DNA from: an uncultured Ellagibacter sp.
GTDB lineage: Bacteria > Actinomycetota > Coriobacteriia > Coriobacteriales > Eggerthellaceae
NCBI GenBank assembly: GCA_934613165.1
Contig: CAKTSW010000026.1
Span: forward strand, 1 to 10,469
Length of the DNA: 10,469 nt
Direction: 5' to 3'
This document shows, piece after piece, positions 1 to 7,099 of this stretch; position 1 is the stretch's first letter; each line of letters opens with the position of its first letter. A model generated the notes under the pieces. That model was not told where the DNA came from. It worked only from the letters and a program-made list of their open reading frames with translations, and ran no database searches. The position numbers and the translations under genes were made by a program.

Positions 1-761
1 GACACGTCGGTGCGCATGCCCAAATCGAACAGCTGCGTGCCGGGAACGGCGACGCGCTTGCCAACGCCCGCCGACACAGGGTGCGTGCCGATGCAGCGGA
101 ACGTCGCCTCCGTGATTTCCTCGGGAGTGTGCTCGGGGCCGACCGGTTCCACGCAGGTCGAAAGGCTCATGCCGGCAGCCGCAAGGTTCGCGAACGTTTC
201 CATGCGCTTTTCGACGGGAATCTCCGTGTCGATGCCCTCGCGCATGCGCACGGCATGGTACGCGCCGTTCGCGCCCGCCGCTTTGAGCGCCGTCGTGCGT
301 TCGAGCGTCATGTCGTCGGTGTTCACCAAAAGCGGCATGTCGTCGCCGATGGCCTCGCGCACGCTCCCCACCATGTCGACGAGCTTCTCGAAGCTGTAGC
401 TCGCCGTGGTGAGCAGAAGCATGAGGTTCGCGCCGTCTTCGCGGTAAAGCTTGGCGTATTCGAGCACGTCTTCCTTCGAGAGCTCGAACTTCCCTTTGCG
501 CGACGAGTTGCACGCCGCAAAGGAGCAGAACTTGCAGTTCTTCGGGCAGATGGTGGAATTCAGGCCGATCTGCGCATGGATCTCGGCCTTGCCGTTTGCC
601 GCGCGCAGGGAAAGCTCCTGCCCGGCCCAGCGGATGTAGGCCGCCTCCTTCGAGGTCTCGGGAACTTGATAGAGTTTGAGCGTTTCCGCCTCGGTCAAAC
701 CCTTGCCCAAAAGGCCTTTCTCCACGATGTCATAGATTTCCTCGTCGAATACCTGGGTCAT
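1..761 (-). CDS. BioB/HmdB-like radical SAM protein, 3' end outside the window
   Basis: The reading frame starts at an ATG at 761 and stays open for 253 codons to the window edge, so the C-terminus is missing. A purine-rich GAGGGGGA stretch lies just upstream of the start. The protein has an alpha-helical N-terminus, then a Q-I-G signature and CX3CX2C (Cys72, Cys76, Cys79) followed by S-F, the site expected to bind a [4Fe-4S] cluster and S-adenosylmethionine. Further on come a D-G-A-N turn where BioB-family proteins bind SAM, a C-V-E-P-V-G segment and a V-P-G-T segment shared with the paralogue at 909-1889. The fold is that of the BioB/HydE/HmdB radical SAM group. The BioB residues that hold the sulfur-donating [2Fe-2S] cluster are not apparent, so I do not call it biotin synthase. 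The substrate is unknown. It has its own promoter in the gap upstream. Confidence 0.88.
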   Translation of the reverse strand, partial: MTQVFDEEIYDIVEKGLLGKGLTEAETLKLYQVPETSKEAAYIRWAGQELSLRAANGKAEIHAQIGLNSTICPKNCKFCSFAACNSSRKGKFELSKEDVLEYAKLYREDGANLMLLLTTASYSFEKLVDMVGSVREAIGDDMPLLVNTDDMTLERTTALKAAGANGAYHAVRMREGIDTEIPVEKRMETFANLAAAGMSLSTCVEPVGPEHTPEEITEATFRCIGTHPVSAGVGKRVAVPGTQLFDLGMRTDV

Positions 762-804
762 CTCGTCTTCCCCCTCGTCGTAGCATCCTCTTCCAATGCC
801 ATCC

Positions 805-825
805 ATTATAAGAGCGCCAACTATA
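805..825 (-). promoter_or_regulatory. Promoter of the radical SAM gene at 1-761, with TATAGTTG element
   Basis: Read on the minus strand, a perfect TATAAT (805-810) lies 43 bases upstream of the start codon, inside a longer CTTATAATGGA. Seven bases upstream of the -10 box is TATAGTTG (818-825). At 17-18 base spacing the -35 hexamer is poor. The same two elements recur upstream of the gene at 7100-8164, which suggests a shared activator or operator. The promoter call is from sequence; the regulator is unknown. Confidence 0.6.
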
Positions 826-908
826 CTGGGCACAGTCCATTGCGCGAAAAGGCGCGGCCCCAACCGAAGCAAGGACGGCGCTGCCCCTCGTCGCACCTGC
901 GGTTTTTC

Positions 909-1889
909 CTACCAGAACTTCGAGGGCCCGAACGGCACGGTCCATTCCTTGTTCTCGAACTCCATACGGCTTTTCAGGAGATCGGGGCCGAGCCCGCCCT
1001 TCTCGGTTTCGTTCTTGTCGTCGCGCGGGTTGGTGCCGACTTCGGCCCAGTTGTGGTTGCCACTGCCGAAGGGCATCTTCCCCTCCGGCGTCATCAAACG
1101 GAGAATGTTGCCGAAGACGTTGATCTTCGACCAGCTGTAACGCGGCGCGTCGAACATCTTGGTGCCGGGCACGGCGATGAACCCGCCGGCAAAGCCCGAT
1201 TCCGGCTCGAGCGAGACCTCCCTTTCAAGCGCGCAGACGACATCTTCGGCAGACAGGCCCGGGCGGATAAGCTCGGTGCAGGTGGAAACCTTAAGACCGG
1301 CCGCATGCGCCGATTCGATCGTCTTCACGCGCTCTTCGACGCTCAGGTTGCTGATTTGCCCCTCGCCCATGCGGATCGCATGGTAAACGCTGCCGACGCC
1401 GACCGCTTTGAGCTCGTTCGCCATCGCAAGGTCGAAGTCCCCCATGTTCGCCATGATGGGGAAATCGGGCAGCTCCTCATGAACCGCCTCGATATAGCGA
1501 AGGTACTGGTCGAAGTCGTAATCGACCGTGATCATGAGCGTCAAGACGTTGGCGCCGTTGTCGTAGTAATCGTGGGCGTAACGGAGGATCGATTCGAGCG
1601 GCATCTCGTGACGCCCATGGGGGCGCGCTTCGGCGCCGACGGCGAACGAGCAGAAGTCGCAGTTGGCGGGGCACGGGTTGGCGTCCATGCCGATTTGCCC
1701 GTGCACTTCCGCGATGCCGTTCGCGGTTTTGAAATGACGCTCTCGCGCGACGTAGCTCAAGACGTGGCCTTCCGGGGTGAACGGCTCGACATCGCAAAGG
1801 TACACGGCGTCTTCATGGGTAAGCGTCTTGCCGTCCATGCAGTAATCGGCAATGCGCATTACCTCCTTGTCAACACGCGGCAGGGGCAT
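909..1889 (-). CDS. BioB/HmdB-like radical SAM protein (326 aa)
   Basis: A complete paralogue of the gene at 1-761. The start at 1889 has AGAGAGGA six bases upstream, and its N-terminus aligns with that paralogue. A second ATG at codon 11 follows AGGAGG by only two bases, which is too close to be preferred. It has Q-I-G at 65-67, CX3CX2C at Cys73, Cys77 and Cys80, an N-G-A-N SAM-contact turn, V-P-G-T, and an N-P-R-D motif at about 287-290 within a W-A-E-V-G context. The tail after N-P-R-D is short and differs from that of the 354-residue paralogues. The E-P-(I/V)-G segment of the other three is E-L-I-R-P-G here, so the substrate pocket may differ. The family uses SAM and a [4Fe-4S] cluster to make a 5'-deoxyadenosyl radical; the product is unknown. 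A minus-strand promoter lies upstream, and I see no convincing terminator downstream. Confidence 0.92.
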   Translation of the reverse strand: MPLPRVDKEVMRIADYCMDGKTLTHEDAVYLCDVEPFTPEGHVLSYVARERHFKTANGIAEVHGQIGMDANPCPANCDFCSFAVGAEARPHGRHEMPLESILRYAHDYYDNGANVLTLMITVDYDFDQYLRYIEAVHEELPDFPIMANMGDFDLAMANELKAVGVGSVYHAIRMGEGQISNLSVEERVKTIESAHAAGLKVSTCTELIRPGLSAEDVVCALEREVSLEPESGFAGGFIAVPGTKMFDAPRYSWSKINVFGNILRLMTPEGKMPFGSGNHNWAEVGTNPRDDKNETEKGGLGPDLLKSRMEFENKEWTVPFGPSKFW

Positions 1890-1925
1890 AGGAATTCCTC
1901 TCTCGATCGATTCACTCGTATCCAG

Positions 1926-1953
1926 TTGATATTAAGACCGAATCCCGTAATAG
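1926..1953 (+). promoter_or_regulatory. Possible opposing promoter for the 2012-5831 operon
   Basis: TTGATA (1926-1931) and TAATAG (1948-1953) are 16 bases apart on the plus strand. They occupy almost the same DNA as the minus-strand promoter. The -10 match is mediocre, and TATCAT at 1979-1984 is an alternative with a poor -35. Some promoter must lie in this divergent gap of about 120 bases, because the operon starts here. Confidence 0.3.
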
Positions 1954-1957
1954 ACAA
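1929..1957 (-). promoter_or_regulatory. Sigma-70-type promoter for the radical SAM gene at 909-1889
   Basis: On the minus strand, TTGTCT (1952-1957) and TAATAT (1929-1934) are separated by exactly 17 bases. The start codon is about 40 bases downstream. The hexamers are close to consensus and the position fits. The TATAGTTG element of the other two radical SAM promoters is absent in exact form, although a related CAACTGGATA lies just downstream of the -10 box. Confidence 0.55.
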
Positions 1958-2011
1958 CAACCAATAGTCCGCGAGCGGTATCATGGCGGGGGAAAGCGAA
2001 GGAGGTTCATC

Positions 2012-2944
2012 GTGCCGCGCGATTCGGCAATCGAAGCAGAGAAAAGGCTCGCCGCGCTCATCGAAGCGGGCGACGAGCGGGCGGTGCGCGCCTGGCTTGA
2101 CCAGGGCGGCGCGAGTGCGGTCGAGTTCACCGGGCGTTGCCTTTCGTCTGCCATTGCGCGCGGCATGACCGAAACGGCCTGCCGCCTAGGCGAACTCGGG
2201 TTCCACCTCTCCGTCACCGACGACGCCGCAGCTCAGCGAGCCATCGAGCAAGCGAGCGGCATGCGCGGGCTTTTGGGCTTCCTTTCCGATTACCGGTACT
2301 GCAAGGCGCAGCGAAGCTACTACCTGCCGGTCGTCGAGTCCGAGGCGAGCCTTGCTCCCGTCCGGGCAATGCAGAAGGCGGGGCTGTTCGGGGAAATCGA
2401 CGAGTCGGAGCTGCTTTCGCTCAGCTTGCGCATGGACCGAACCCCGCTCGCGCGCGTCCTTACGGACGGCGGCGCGCGCCTTGTGCGAGACGACGCCGAC
2501 GGCGTTCCCGCCGAGCTCCTCAAAACGACGGCAGACGATGCGACCGCGCAAAACGACGAAGCGCTGTGGAGCGCCCTTGCCACGCCGCAACGCTCCCTCG
2601 AAACGCTCGACCTCGTTTTCGAACATACTGGCAGCGCGCCGTGCCGGATCTATCGTGGCTGGTGGGGCTCGTACGGAAGGCAGAAGGACTTCGCAGCGAA
2701 GCTTTCCGCCATCGCGTGCCACAGCGATTCCGCCCACTGCGATTGCACGGGGCAGCTGCTTGAAACGCTTGCGGGCGCCGGCGAGCAGCGAGGCCTCGAA
2801 GCGGTGCTCGCGTGGAACAGCCTTAAAACCGCATGGCTCGACGCCGCGCTTGCCGCCGCGCAGGAATCGGGCAAGCCCCAAGCCGCCGCCGCGATCATGC
2901 GCGCGACGAGCGAAGACGACGCCCTCGACTTCCTGGATTTCTAG
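2012..2944 (+). CDS. Ankyrin-like repeat protein of a MoxR/VWA operon (310 aa)
   Basis: The start is a GTG with a strong GGAGG six bases upstream (2001-2005). I do not recognise a characterised family. The N-terminal 70 residues look like degenerate ankyrin repeats, with a repeated pattern of short helices ending in a G-A/G-F turn (A-L-I-E-A-G-D..., then L-G-E-L-G-F). A similar unit occurs around L-A-R-V-L-T-D-G-G-A-R-L. The protein is rich in Ala, Leu and Glu and has no signal peptide or membrane segment, so it is probably cytosolic. An unusual Cys/His cluster lies at residues 236-245 (Cys236, His237, His242, Cys243, Cys245). It is the first gene of a three-gene operon; its stop is one base before the next start. 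In such operons the repeat protein may act as an adaptor or client-binding subunit for the AAA/VWA pair, but that is inference. Confidence 0.85.
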   Translation: MPRDSAIEAEKRLAALIEAGDERAVRAWLDQGGASAVEFTGRCLSSAIARGMTETACRLGELGFHLSVTDDAAAQRAIEQASGMRGLLGFLSDYRYCKAQRSYYLPVVESEASLAPVRAMQKAGLFGEIDESELLSLSLRMDRTPLARVLTDGGARLVRDDADGVPAELLKTTADDATAQNDEALWSALATPQRSLETLDLVFEHTGSAPCRIYRGWWGSYGRQKDFAAKLSAIACHSDSAHCDCTGQLLETLAGAGEQRGLEAVLAWNSLKTAWLDAALAAAQESGKPQAAAAIMRATSEDDALDFLDF

Positions 2945-2945
2945 C

Positions 2946-4340
2946 ATGGCGACCGCTAACACGACGACCAACCGAAGCGCGGCATCGCTTGGCGGCACGG
3001 AGGTTCTCGATGAAGCCTCGCATCTCGCAGACGACATGCTCGCACTTTCCCGCGACGAGCTGCTCACGAGCATCCGCTTCGTCAACCGACCGCTCGCCCA
3101 GCTCCCGATGCGCATCCAAATGGACCGCGGCGGCTGCATGACCGACGGCCGGGAGGCCCTTTTCTCGCCGGCCTTCGTGCTCGACGCGTTTCGAGGCGCG
3201 CGCCACGTCATCGCGCGTGCGTATCTCCACATGATCCTCCACTGCCTGCTTCGCCACCCCTTCCCCGCCGTGACCGTCGACCCGCTCACCTGGAGCGTTG
3301 CCTGCGACCTCGCCGTCGGCTGCGCGATAGGCGACCTCGATTGCGACGCGATCGCCGTCGCCGATCCGAAGCGAGACGAAACCCTTGCCTTATGGCGCGG
3401 CCGCGTCGAGCGCCCGACGGCAACGGCCTTCTACGCGCTCCTGCAGCGCGAGAATCTGCCGCAAGAGAAACTCGCCGAAATCGAGATCGTCGTCGGTATG
3501 GACAGCCACGAGCTGTGGTTCACGACGCCCGACGGCGTCGAGGAGCAGGAATCGACCGACCAGCAAGACGTCTCGCGCCAGCTCGAGAAACGCTGGGAGG
3601 AAATCGCCGCCGCAACGGAAATGGACATGCAGCGAAATCCAGACGAGGCTCCAAGCTCGCTCGACGAGCAGCTGAAAAGCACGCGGGCAAGCGCGATGAG
3701 CCTCGACGAGCTGCTGCGAATCTACGCCGCCCCGCGCGAAACGATGCGGGTGAGCGACGAAGAATTCGACTACATCTACTACAGCTACGGCCTGTCGGAG
3801 TTGAACGGCATCGCGCTCGTCGAGCCGCTCGAATACTGCGAGACCCCGCAGCTGCGCAACTTCTGCATCGCCATCGACACCTCCGGCAGCTGCAGCGGCC
3901 CGCGCGTGAAAGCGTTCGTCGCCAAAGCCTGCGGCATGCTACTCGAAAGCGCCCAGATCTCCGACAAGACGCGCATCTGGCTCGTGCAGTGCGACGATCG
4001 CGTGCAAGACGTGCGCAAGCTGTCCTCCCGCGAAGATGTCGTCGACGTGCTCGAAAGCTACCGCGTCAAGGGCTTAGGAGGAACGGATTTCCGTCCCGTT
4101 TTCAATCTGATGGACGACATGCTCGAACGGGGAGAGGTCGACGGCTGGGAAGCGCTCATCTACTTCACCGACGGGCAGGGAACCTACCCCGACGACGCAC
4201 CGCCCTACGATGCCGCCTTCGTTTTCGTCGACGAACCGGGGGCCTGCCCCGCCTGGGCGACAAGCGCGATCACCTACTCCGACGAACTGGAAGAAAGCCT
4301 CGGCGCACACCGCCGCCATGAAACCGAAAGCGAGCGATAG
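2946..4340 (+). CDS. VWA-like protein with degenerate metallopeptidase region (DUF2201 type, 464 aa)
   Basis: The frame is open further upstream, but the ATG at 2946, one base after the previous stop, is the sensible start. There is no clear ribosome binding site, so translation is probably coupled. Residues 1-190 resemble the putative metallopeptidase region of DUF2201 proteins, but the HExxH site reads H-M-I-L-H: His95, His99 and His104 are present, with Met96 in place of the catalytic Glu. A charged linker (about 200-260) follows, then a VWA domain with a complete MIDAS: D311-x-S313-x-S315, T380-D381 in G-G-T-D-F, and D409 in F-T-D-G. The MIDAS should bind Mg2+ and a ligand acidic residue. 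Such proteins partner with MoxR AAA+ ATPases, and the next gene is one. It is probably a cytosolic substrate-delivery or metallochaperone component without protease activity. The client is unknown. Confidence 0.9.
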   Translation: MATANTTTNRSAASLGGTEVLDEASHLADDMLALSRDELLTSIRFVNRPLAQLPMRIQMDRGGCMTDGREALFSPAFVLDAFRGARHVIARAYLHMILHCLLRHPFPAVTVDPLTWSVACDLAVGCAIGDLDCDAIAVADPKRDETLALWRGRVERPTATAFYALLQRENLPQEKLAEIEIVVGMDSHELWFTTPDGVEEQESTDQQDVSRQLEKRWEEIAAATEMDMQRNPDEAPSSLDEQLKSTRASAMSLDELLRIYAAPRETMRVSDEEFDYIYYSYGLSELNGIALVEPLEYCETPQLRNFCIAIDTSGSCSGPRVKAFVAKACGMLLESAQISDKTRIWLVQCDDRVQDVRKLSSREDVVDVLESYRVKGLGGTDFRPVFNLMDDMLERGEVDGWEALIYFTDGQGTYPDDAPPYDAAFVFVDEPGACPAWATSAITYSDELEESLGAHRRHETESER

Positions 4341-5831
4341 ATGAACATCAAGCAGGCAAAAGACCAGGTCAAAAAGACATGCATCGCCTACCTCACCAAA
4401 GACGGGTTCGGCGATTACGTCATGCCGATCGAAGCGCAACGCCCCGTCTTCCTGCTGGGCGCACCGGGCATCGGCAAAACCGCCATCATGGCGCAGGTGG
4501 CCACCGAACTGGACATAGGGCTCGTCGATTACTCGATGACGCACCACACGCGTCAATCGGCCATAGGCCTTCCCTTCATCACAAAGCGCACCTACGGAGG
4601 GAGCGAGGTCGACATCTCCGAATACACCATGAGCGAGATCATCGCGAGCATCTACGAATCGATCGAGCGTACGGGGCGCAAGGAGGGAATCCTCTTTCTC
4701 GACGAAATCAACTGCGTGAGCGAGACCCTCATGCCGATGATGCTGCGCTTTTTGCAGAGCAAGATGCTCGGGAACTACCGCGTACCGGACGGCTGGGTGG
4801 TCGCAAGCGCCGGAAACCCGCTCGAGTACAACAAGAGCGCCCGCTCCTTCGACGTGGTCACGATGGACCGCGTGAAGCTCATCGAGGTCGAGCCCGACCT
4901 TTCCGCTTGGCGAGAATACGCCGTCGCAAGCGGCGCCCATCCCGCCGTCGTGAGCTTCCTCGACATGCGCCCGGACGCGTTCTACCACATGGAGACCAAG
5001 GGCCGCACCCGCGAGTTCGTGACGGCCCGCGCCTGGATGGACCTTTCGAGCATGATGCGCCTCTATGAGAAAAACGGGCTGGAAATCGACGACGCGCTGA
5101 TCGAACAATACATACAGACACCCGCGATTGCCGCTGATTTCTGCGTTTACCTGCGGCTCTTCGCAAGTTACAGCGAAGACTACCGCATCGAGGATATCCT
5201 TTCGGGCACGGCCACCGGGAAGGATTCCCCCGTCCTCGCGAAAGCGGCCCGCGCTGGTTTCGACGAGAGAATGGCCCTCTCGGGGCTGCTCGTCGACTCG
5301 CTCGCTTCCCATGCGGAAAGCAACGTCGCGGAAGAACGGGAGCTTGCCGCGTTGCGAAAACTGCTCGTCGAGGCGCGAGGGGCAAACGACGCCGAGGCGT
5401 TCCTCGACCAGGCGGCGACCGAGCACGAGTCGGCGCTCATCGCCGACGCCGGGCGATTCAGGCACGACTCGATGGCGCGCGGCGTCGAGCATGCCCTGAT
5501 CAAGAGCCTACGCGCCTGGGCTGCCCTGCTGCGCGGAAACGCCGCCTCCTTGAAAGACCTCGCCGCCGACTACAACGCGCGCCTTGGCGCCCATAAGGAG
5601 CAAGGAGCGCTCGTCGAGGAGGAGATCGCCGCCGCGCTCGCCTTCATGGACGCCGCGTGGGGAGAAGGCAACGAGATGACGCTCGCGCTTAACGAGATGA
5701 CGATGAACCGTGTGCTCGCGGCGTTCATCGCAAAGCATCCCTGCGAGGCCTACTACGACCGCAGCGAGACCCTGATGCTCGACGCCCGCGCCCAAAAGCT
5801 CGTCGAGCGGCTCACCGCCCTCGACGCGTAG
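4341..5831 (+). CDS. MoxR-type AAA+ ATPase (496 aa)
   Basis: The ATG follows the previous stop codon with no gap and has no strong ribosome binding site, so translation is coupled to the VWA gene. Walker A is G-A-P-G-I-G-K-T at 40-47 (Lys46). Walker B is L-F-L-D-E with Asp121 and Glu122. A sensor-1-like A-G-N-P has Asn159, and an M-D-R follows at 175-177. These are hallmarks of MoxR-family ATPases, which form hexamers and use ATP hydrolysis to remodel clients with a VWA partner (as in RavA-ViaA, CbbQ-CbbO and NorQ-NorD). Residues from about 230 on are an Ala/Glu-rich helical extension of about 260 residues, which probably holds the lid and a partner-specific part. The gene ends the operon and converges on the radical SAM pair at 5919-8164. 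As I recall, close relatives occur beside DUF2201 VWA genes in gut Firmicutes; no function is established. Confidence 0.93.
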   Translation: MNIKQAKDQVKKTCIAYLTKDGFGDYVMPIEAQRPVFLLGAPGIGKTAIMAQVATELDIGLVDYSMTHHTRQSAIGLPFITKRTYGGSEVDISEYTMSEIIASIYESIERTGRKEGILFLDEINCVSETLMPMMLRFLQSKMLGNYRVPDGWVVASAGNPLEYNKSARSFDVVTMDRVKLIEVEPDLSAWREYAVASGAHPAVVSFLDMRPDAFYHMETKGRTREFVTARAWMDLSSMMRLYEKNGLEIDDALIEQYIQTPAIAADFCVYLRLFASYSEDYRIEDILSGTATGKDSPVLAKAARAGFDERMALSGLLVDSLASHAESNVAEERELAALRKLLVEARGANDAEAFLDQAATEHESALIADAGRFRHDSMARGVEHALIKSLRAWAALLRGNAASLKDLAADYNARLGAHKEQGALVEEEIAAALAFMDAAWGEGNEMTLALNEMTMNRVLAAFIAKHPCEAYYDRSETLMLDARAQKLVERLTALDA

Positions 5832-5853
5832 GGCCACGCGGATCCGCCCGCGC

Positions 5854-5894
5854 GAAAAGAAGGCCCGTCCGCAGCTCGATGCCGCAGACGGGCC
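5854..5894 (-). terminator. Rho-independent terminator of the 8164-5919 radical SAM transcript
   Basis: In the 87-base gap between convergent genes, arms 5862-5872 and 5884-5894 form an 11-bp GC-rich stem with one mismatch and an 11-base loop. On the minus strand the stem is followed by TTCTTTTC (5854-5861), so it terminates the radical SAM transcript. On the plus strand the following bases are not T-rich, so for the MoxR operon it would be at best a weak bidirectional stop. Confidence 0.75.
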
Positions 5895-5918
5895 GTGAAG
5901 AGCACCTACGCCGAAGCG

Positions 5919-6983
5919 CTACTCGGCGAGCTTCGCTTCCATGTACTCGGGGGTAAGAGGGATGCGGGTGCCGTCACCGCACACGATGGTGCGGAACCCT
6001 GCCTGGTAGAACATCTGGCGAACGGCGGGGACGTCGAGGCCATGATGGCCCGCAGTGTCCTCCGCGGTGTCGCGCGGATTGAAGCCCGCCTCCGCGCAGA
6101 TGCTGTTGCCGCCCGAAAGCAGGCTCACGGTGTTCGGCTCGTGGATGGCGAACCACGGCATATGCTCCTGACCCGCCATGACGAAAACCTGGATCGCGCC
6201 GATGAGCGCTAGGCGCATGTCCGTGATCTCGTTCTGCAGGCCCTCGTAGCGCGTACCGGGGACGGAGTTGCGCTTCATGACGCCGGAGCCGTTGCGGATG
6301 CCGTAGTCGTCATCGCGCTGCTTGATCTCGAACAGCCGCGTGGCGATCGCCTCGTTCGTCGTTTCCGCGCCGATGGGCTCGCAGCAATCCTGAACCATAA
6401 GTCCAGCCTCATGAGCTGCGGCGATGGTCGCCTCGCGACGCTCGGGGCTGATCTTGGTGAGCTCGCCTTCGCCCAAACGCTTCACATGGTAGGCGCCGGC
6501 AAGGCCGGCTTCTTTGAGCTTTCGGAAATACTCAACGTCGGTGTCGCCGATGTTGGAGAAGAGCAGCGTCTGGGGCGGGATCGCGGCGCGAACCGCCTTG
6601 ACGACCTCGAGGTAATAATCCTCGTCGTAGCTGTTCATGCACATGAGCCACAAACCGTAGAGGTCGCCTCCCTTGGTGAACTCCTTCGCACGCTCGACAA
6701 CCTCCTCGACGGGCATGGTCACGTGCTCGGTGAAGCAGGTGGTCGATTTGGCGAACGAGCAGAACTGGCAGTCGGCCTCGCAAGGGTACACGTCGATGCC
6801 GATCTGCCCCCAGATGGCGCACACGCTGCCCGTCTTGCTGCGGACAAGGTCGTTCGCAGCGCCGCGCACGGCAGTCGCCTCGGGCGACGCCTCATCGAGC
6901 GCGAGCAGCTCGAGGACCTCCTCGTACGTCGGGGCCTTGCCCTCCTGGGCGCGGGCGATGATTTCCTCTACCTCTTTCTTCAT
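5919..6983 (-). CDS. BioB/HmdB-like radical SAM protein, tandem copy (354 aa)
   Basis: I take the ATG at 6983 as the start. A GTG ten codons upstream is in frame, but GAGAGGGA sits just before this ATG and the resulting length equals that of the neighbour. Q-I-G is at 60-62 and CX3CX2C at Cys68, Cys72 and Cys75. G-G-D at 105-107 is the SAM-contact turn. D-C-C-E-P-I-G is at about 199-205, V-P-G-T near 241-244 and N-P-R-D near 302-305, with a C-terminal F-Y-Q-A-G-F segment. In BioB terms, Cys97, Cys128 and Arg260 (ligands of the [2Fe-2S] sulfur source) have no clear equivalents, so it is unlikely to make biotin. It shares long near-identical stretches with the gene at 7100-8164. The 116-base gap between them has no clear promoter or terminator, so the two are probably co-transcribed, with this gene second. 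The substrate is unknown. Confidence 0.92.
   Translation of the reverse strand: MKKEVEEIIARAQEGKAPTYEEVLELLALDEASPEATAVRGAANDLVRSKTGSVCAIWGQIGIDVYPCEADCQFCSFAKSTTCFTEHVTMPVEEVVERAKEFTKGGDLYGLWLMCMNSYDEDYYLEVVKAVRAAIPPQTLLFSNIGDTDVEYFRKLKEAGLAGAYHVKRLGEGELTKISPERREATIAAAHEAGLMVQDCCEPIGAETTNEAIATRLFEIKQRDDDYGIRNGSGVMKRNSVPGTRYEGLQNEITDMRLALIGAIQVFVMAGQEHMPWFAIHEPNTVSLLSGGNSICAEAGFNPRDTAEDTAGHHGLDVPAVRQMFYQAGFRTIVCGDGTRIPLTPEYMEAKLAE
6827..6961 (-). repeat. Near-identical 5' coding tract shared with 8008-8142
   Basis: By eye there are about five differences in about 136 aligned bases between this stretch and 8008-8142, covering roughly codons 8-52 of both genes. Similarity just downstream (around the region after the Cys motif) is clearly lower. 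A second close tract covers the V-P-G-T region (about 6206-6284 against 7387-7465). This is evidence of tandem duplication, perhaps with local gene conversion. Confidence 0.8.
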
Positions 6984-7099
6984 GTTCCCTCTCTCTCGTT
7001 TCGTTGCACGCACTATCGGGAAAAGGCCGCCCCAGCTCTTGCGGGTCCCGTCTCAGGCATGGTCTTCTTGCCTTTCCGCTTCTCGCCTTCCTTAAAAGG

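Noticed and set aside
762..908. Possible terminator after the radical SAM gene at 909-1889
   Set aside because: The GC-rich stretch (about 848-890) has repeated GCGCC blocks but no stem I could pair well, and only a short T-run.
81..1967. Long plus-strand open frame of 628 codons
   Set aside because: It lies antisense to two clear radical SAM genes with intact motifs, and its translation is Arg/His-rich without domains. It is a product of high GC content.
2186..3289. Minus-strand open frame of 367 codons opposite the ankyrin-like and VWA genes
   Set aside because: No motif, no ribosome binding site noticed, and the plus-strand genes are tightly packed and recognisable.
4074..5492. Long minus-strand open frame opposite the MoxR gene
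   Set aside because: It overlaps a gene with intact Walker motifs on the plus strand. Its composition is that of an antisense shadow.
6984..7099. Possible promoter or terminator between the tandem radical SAM genes
   Set aside because: I saw only the small palindromic CCTTAAAAGG near 7090 and no convincing -10/-35 pair or stem with a T-run.
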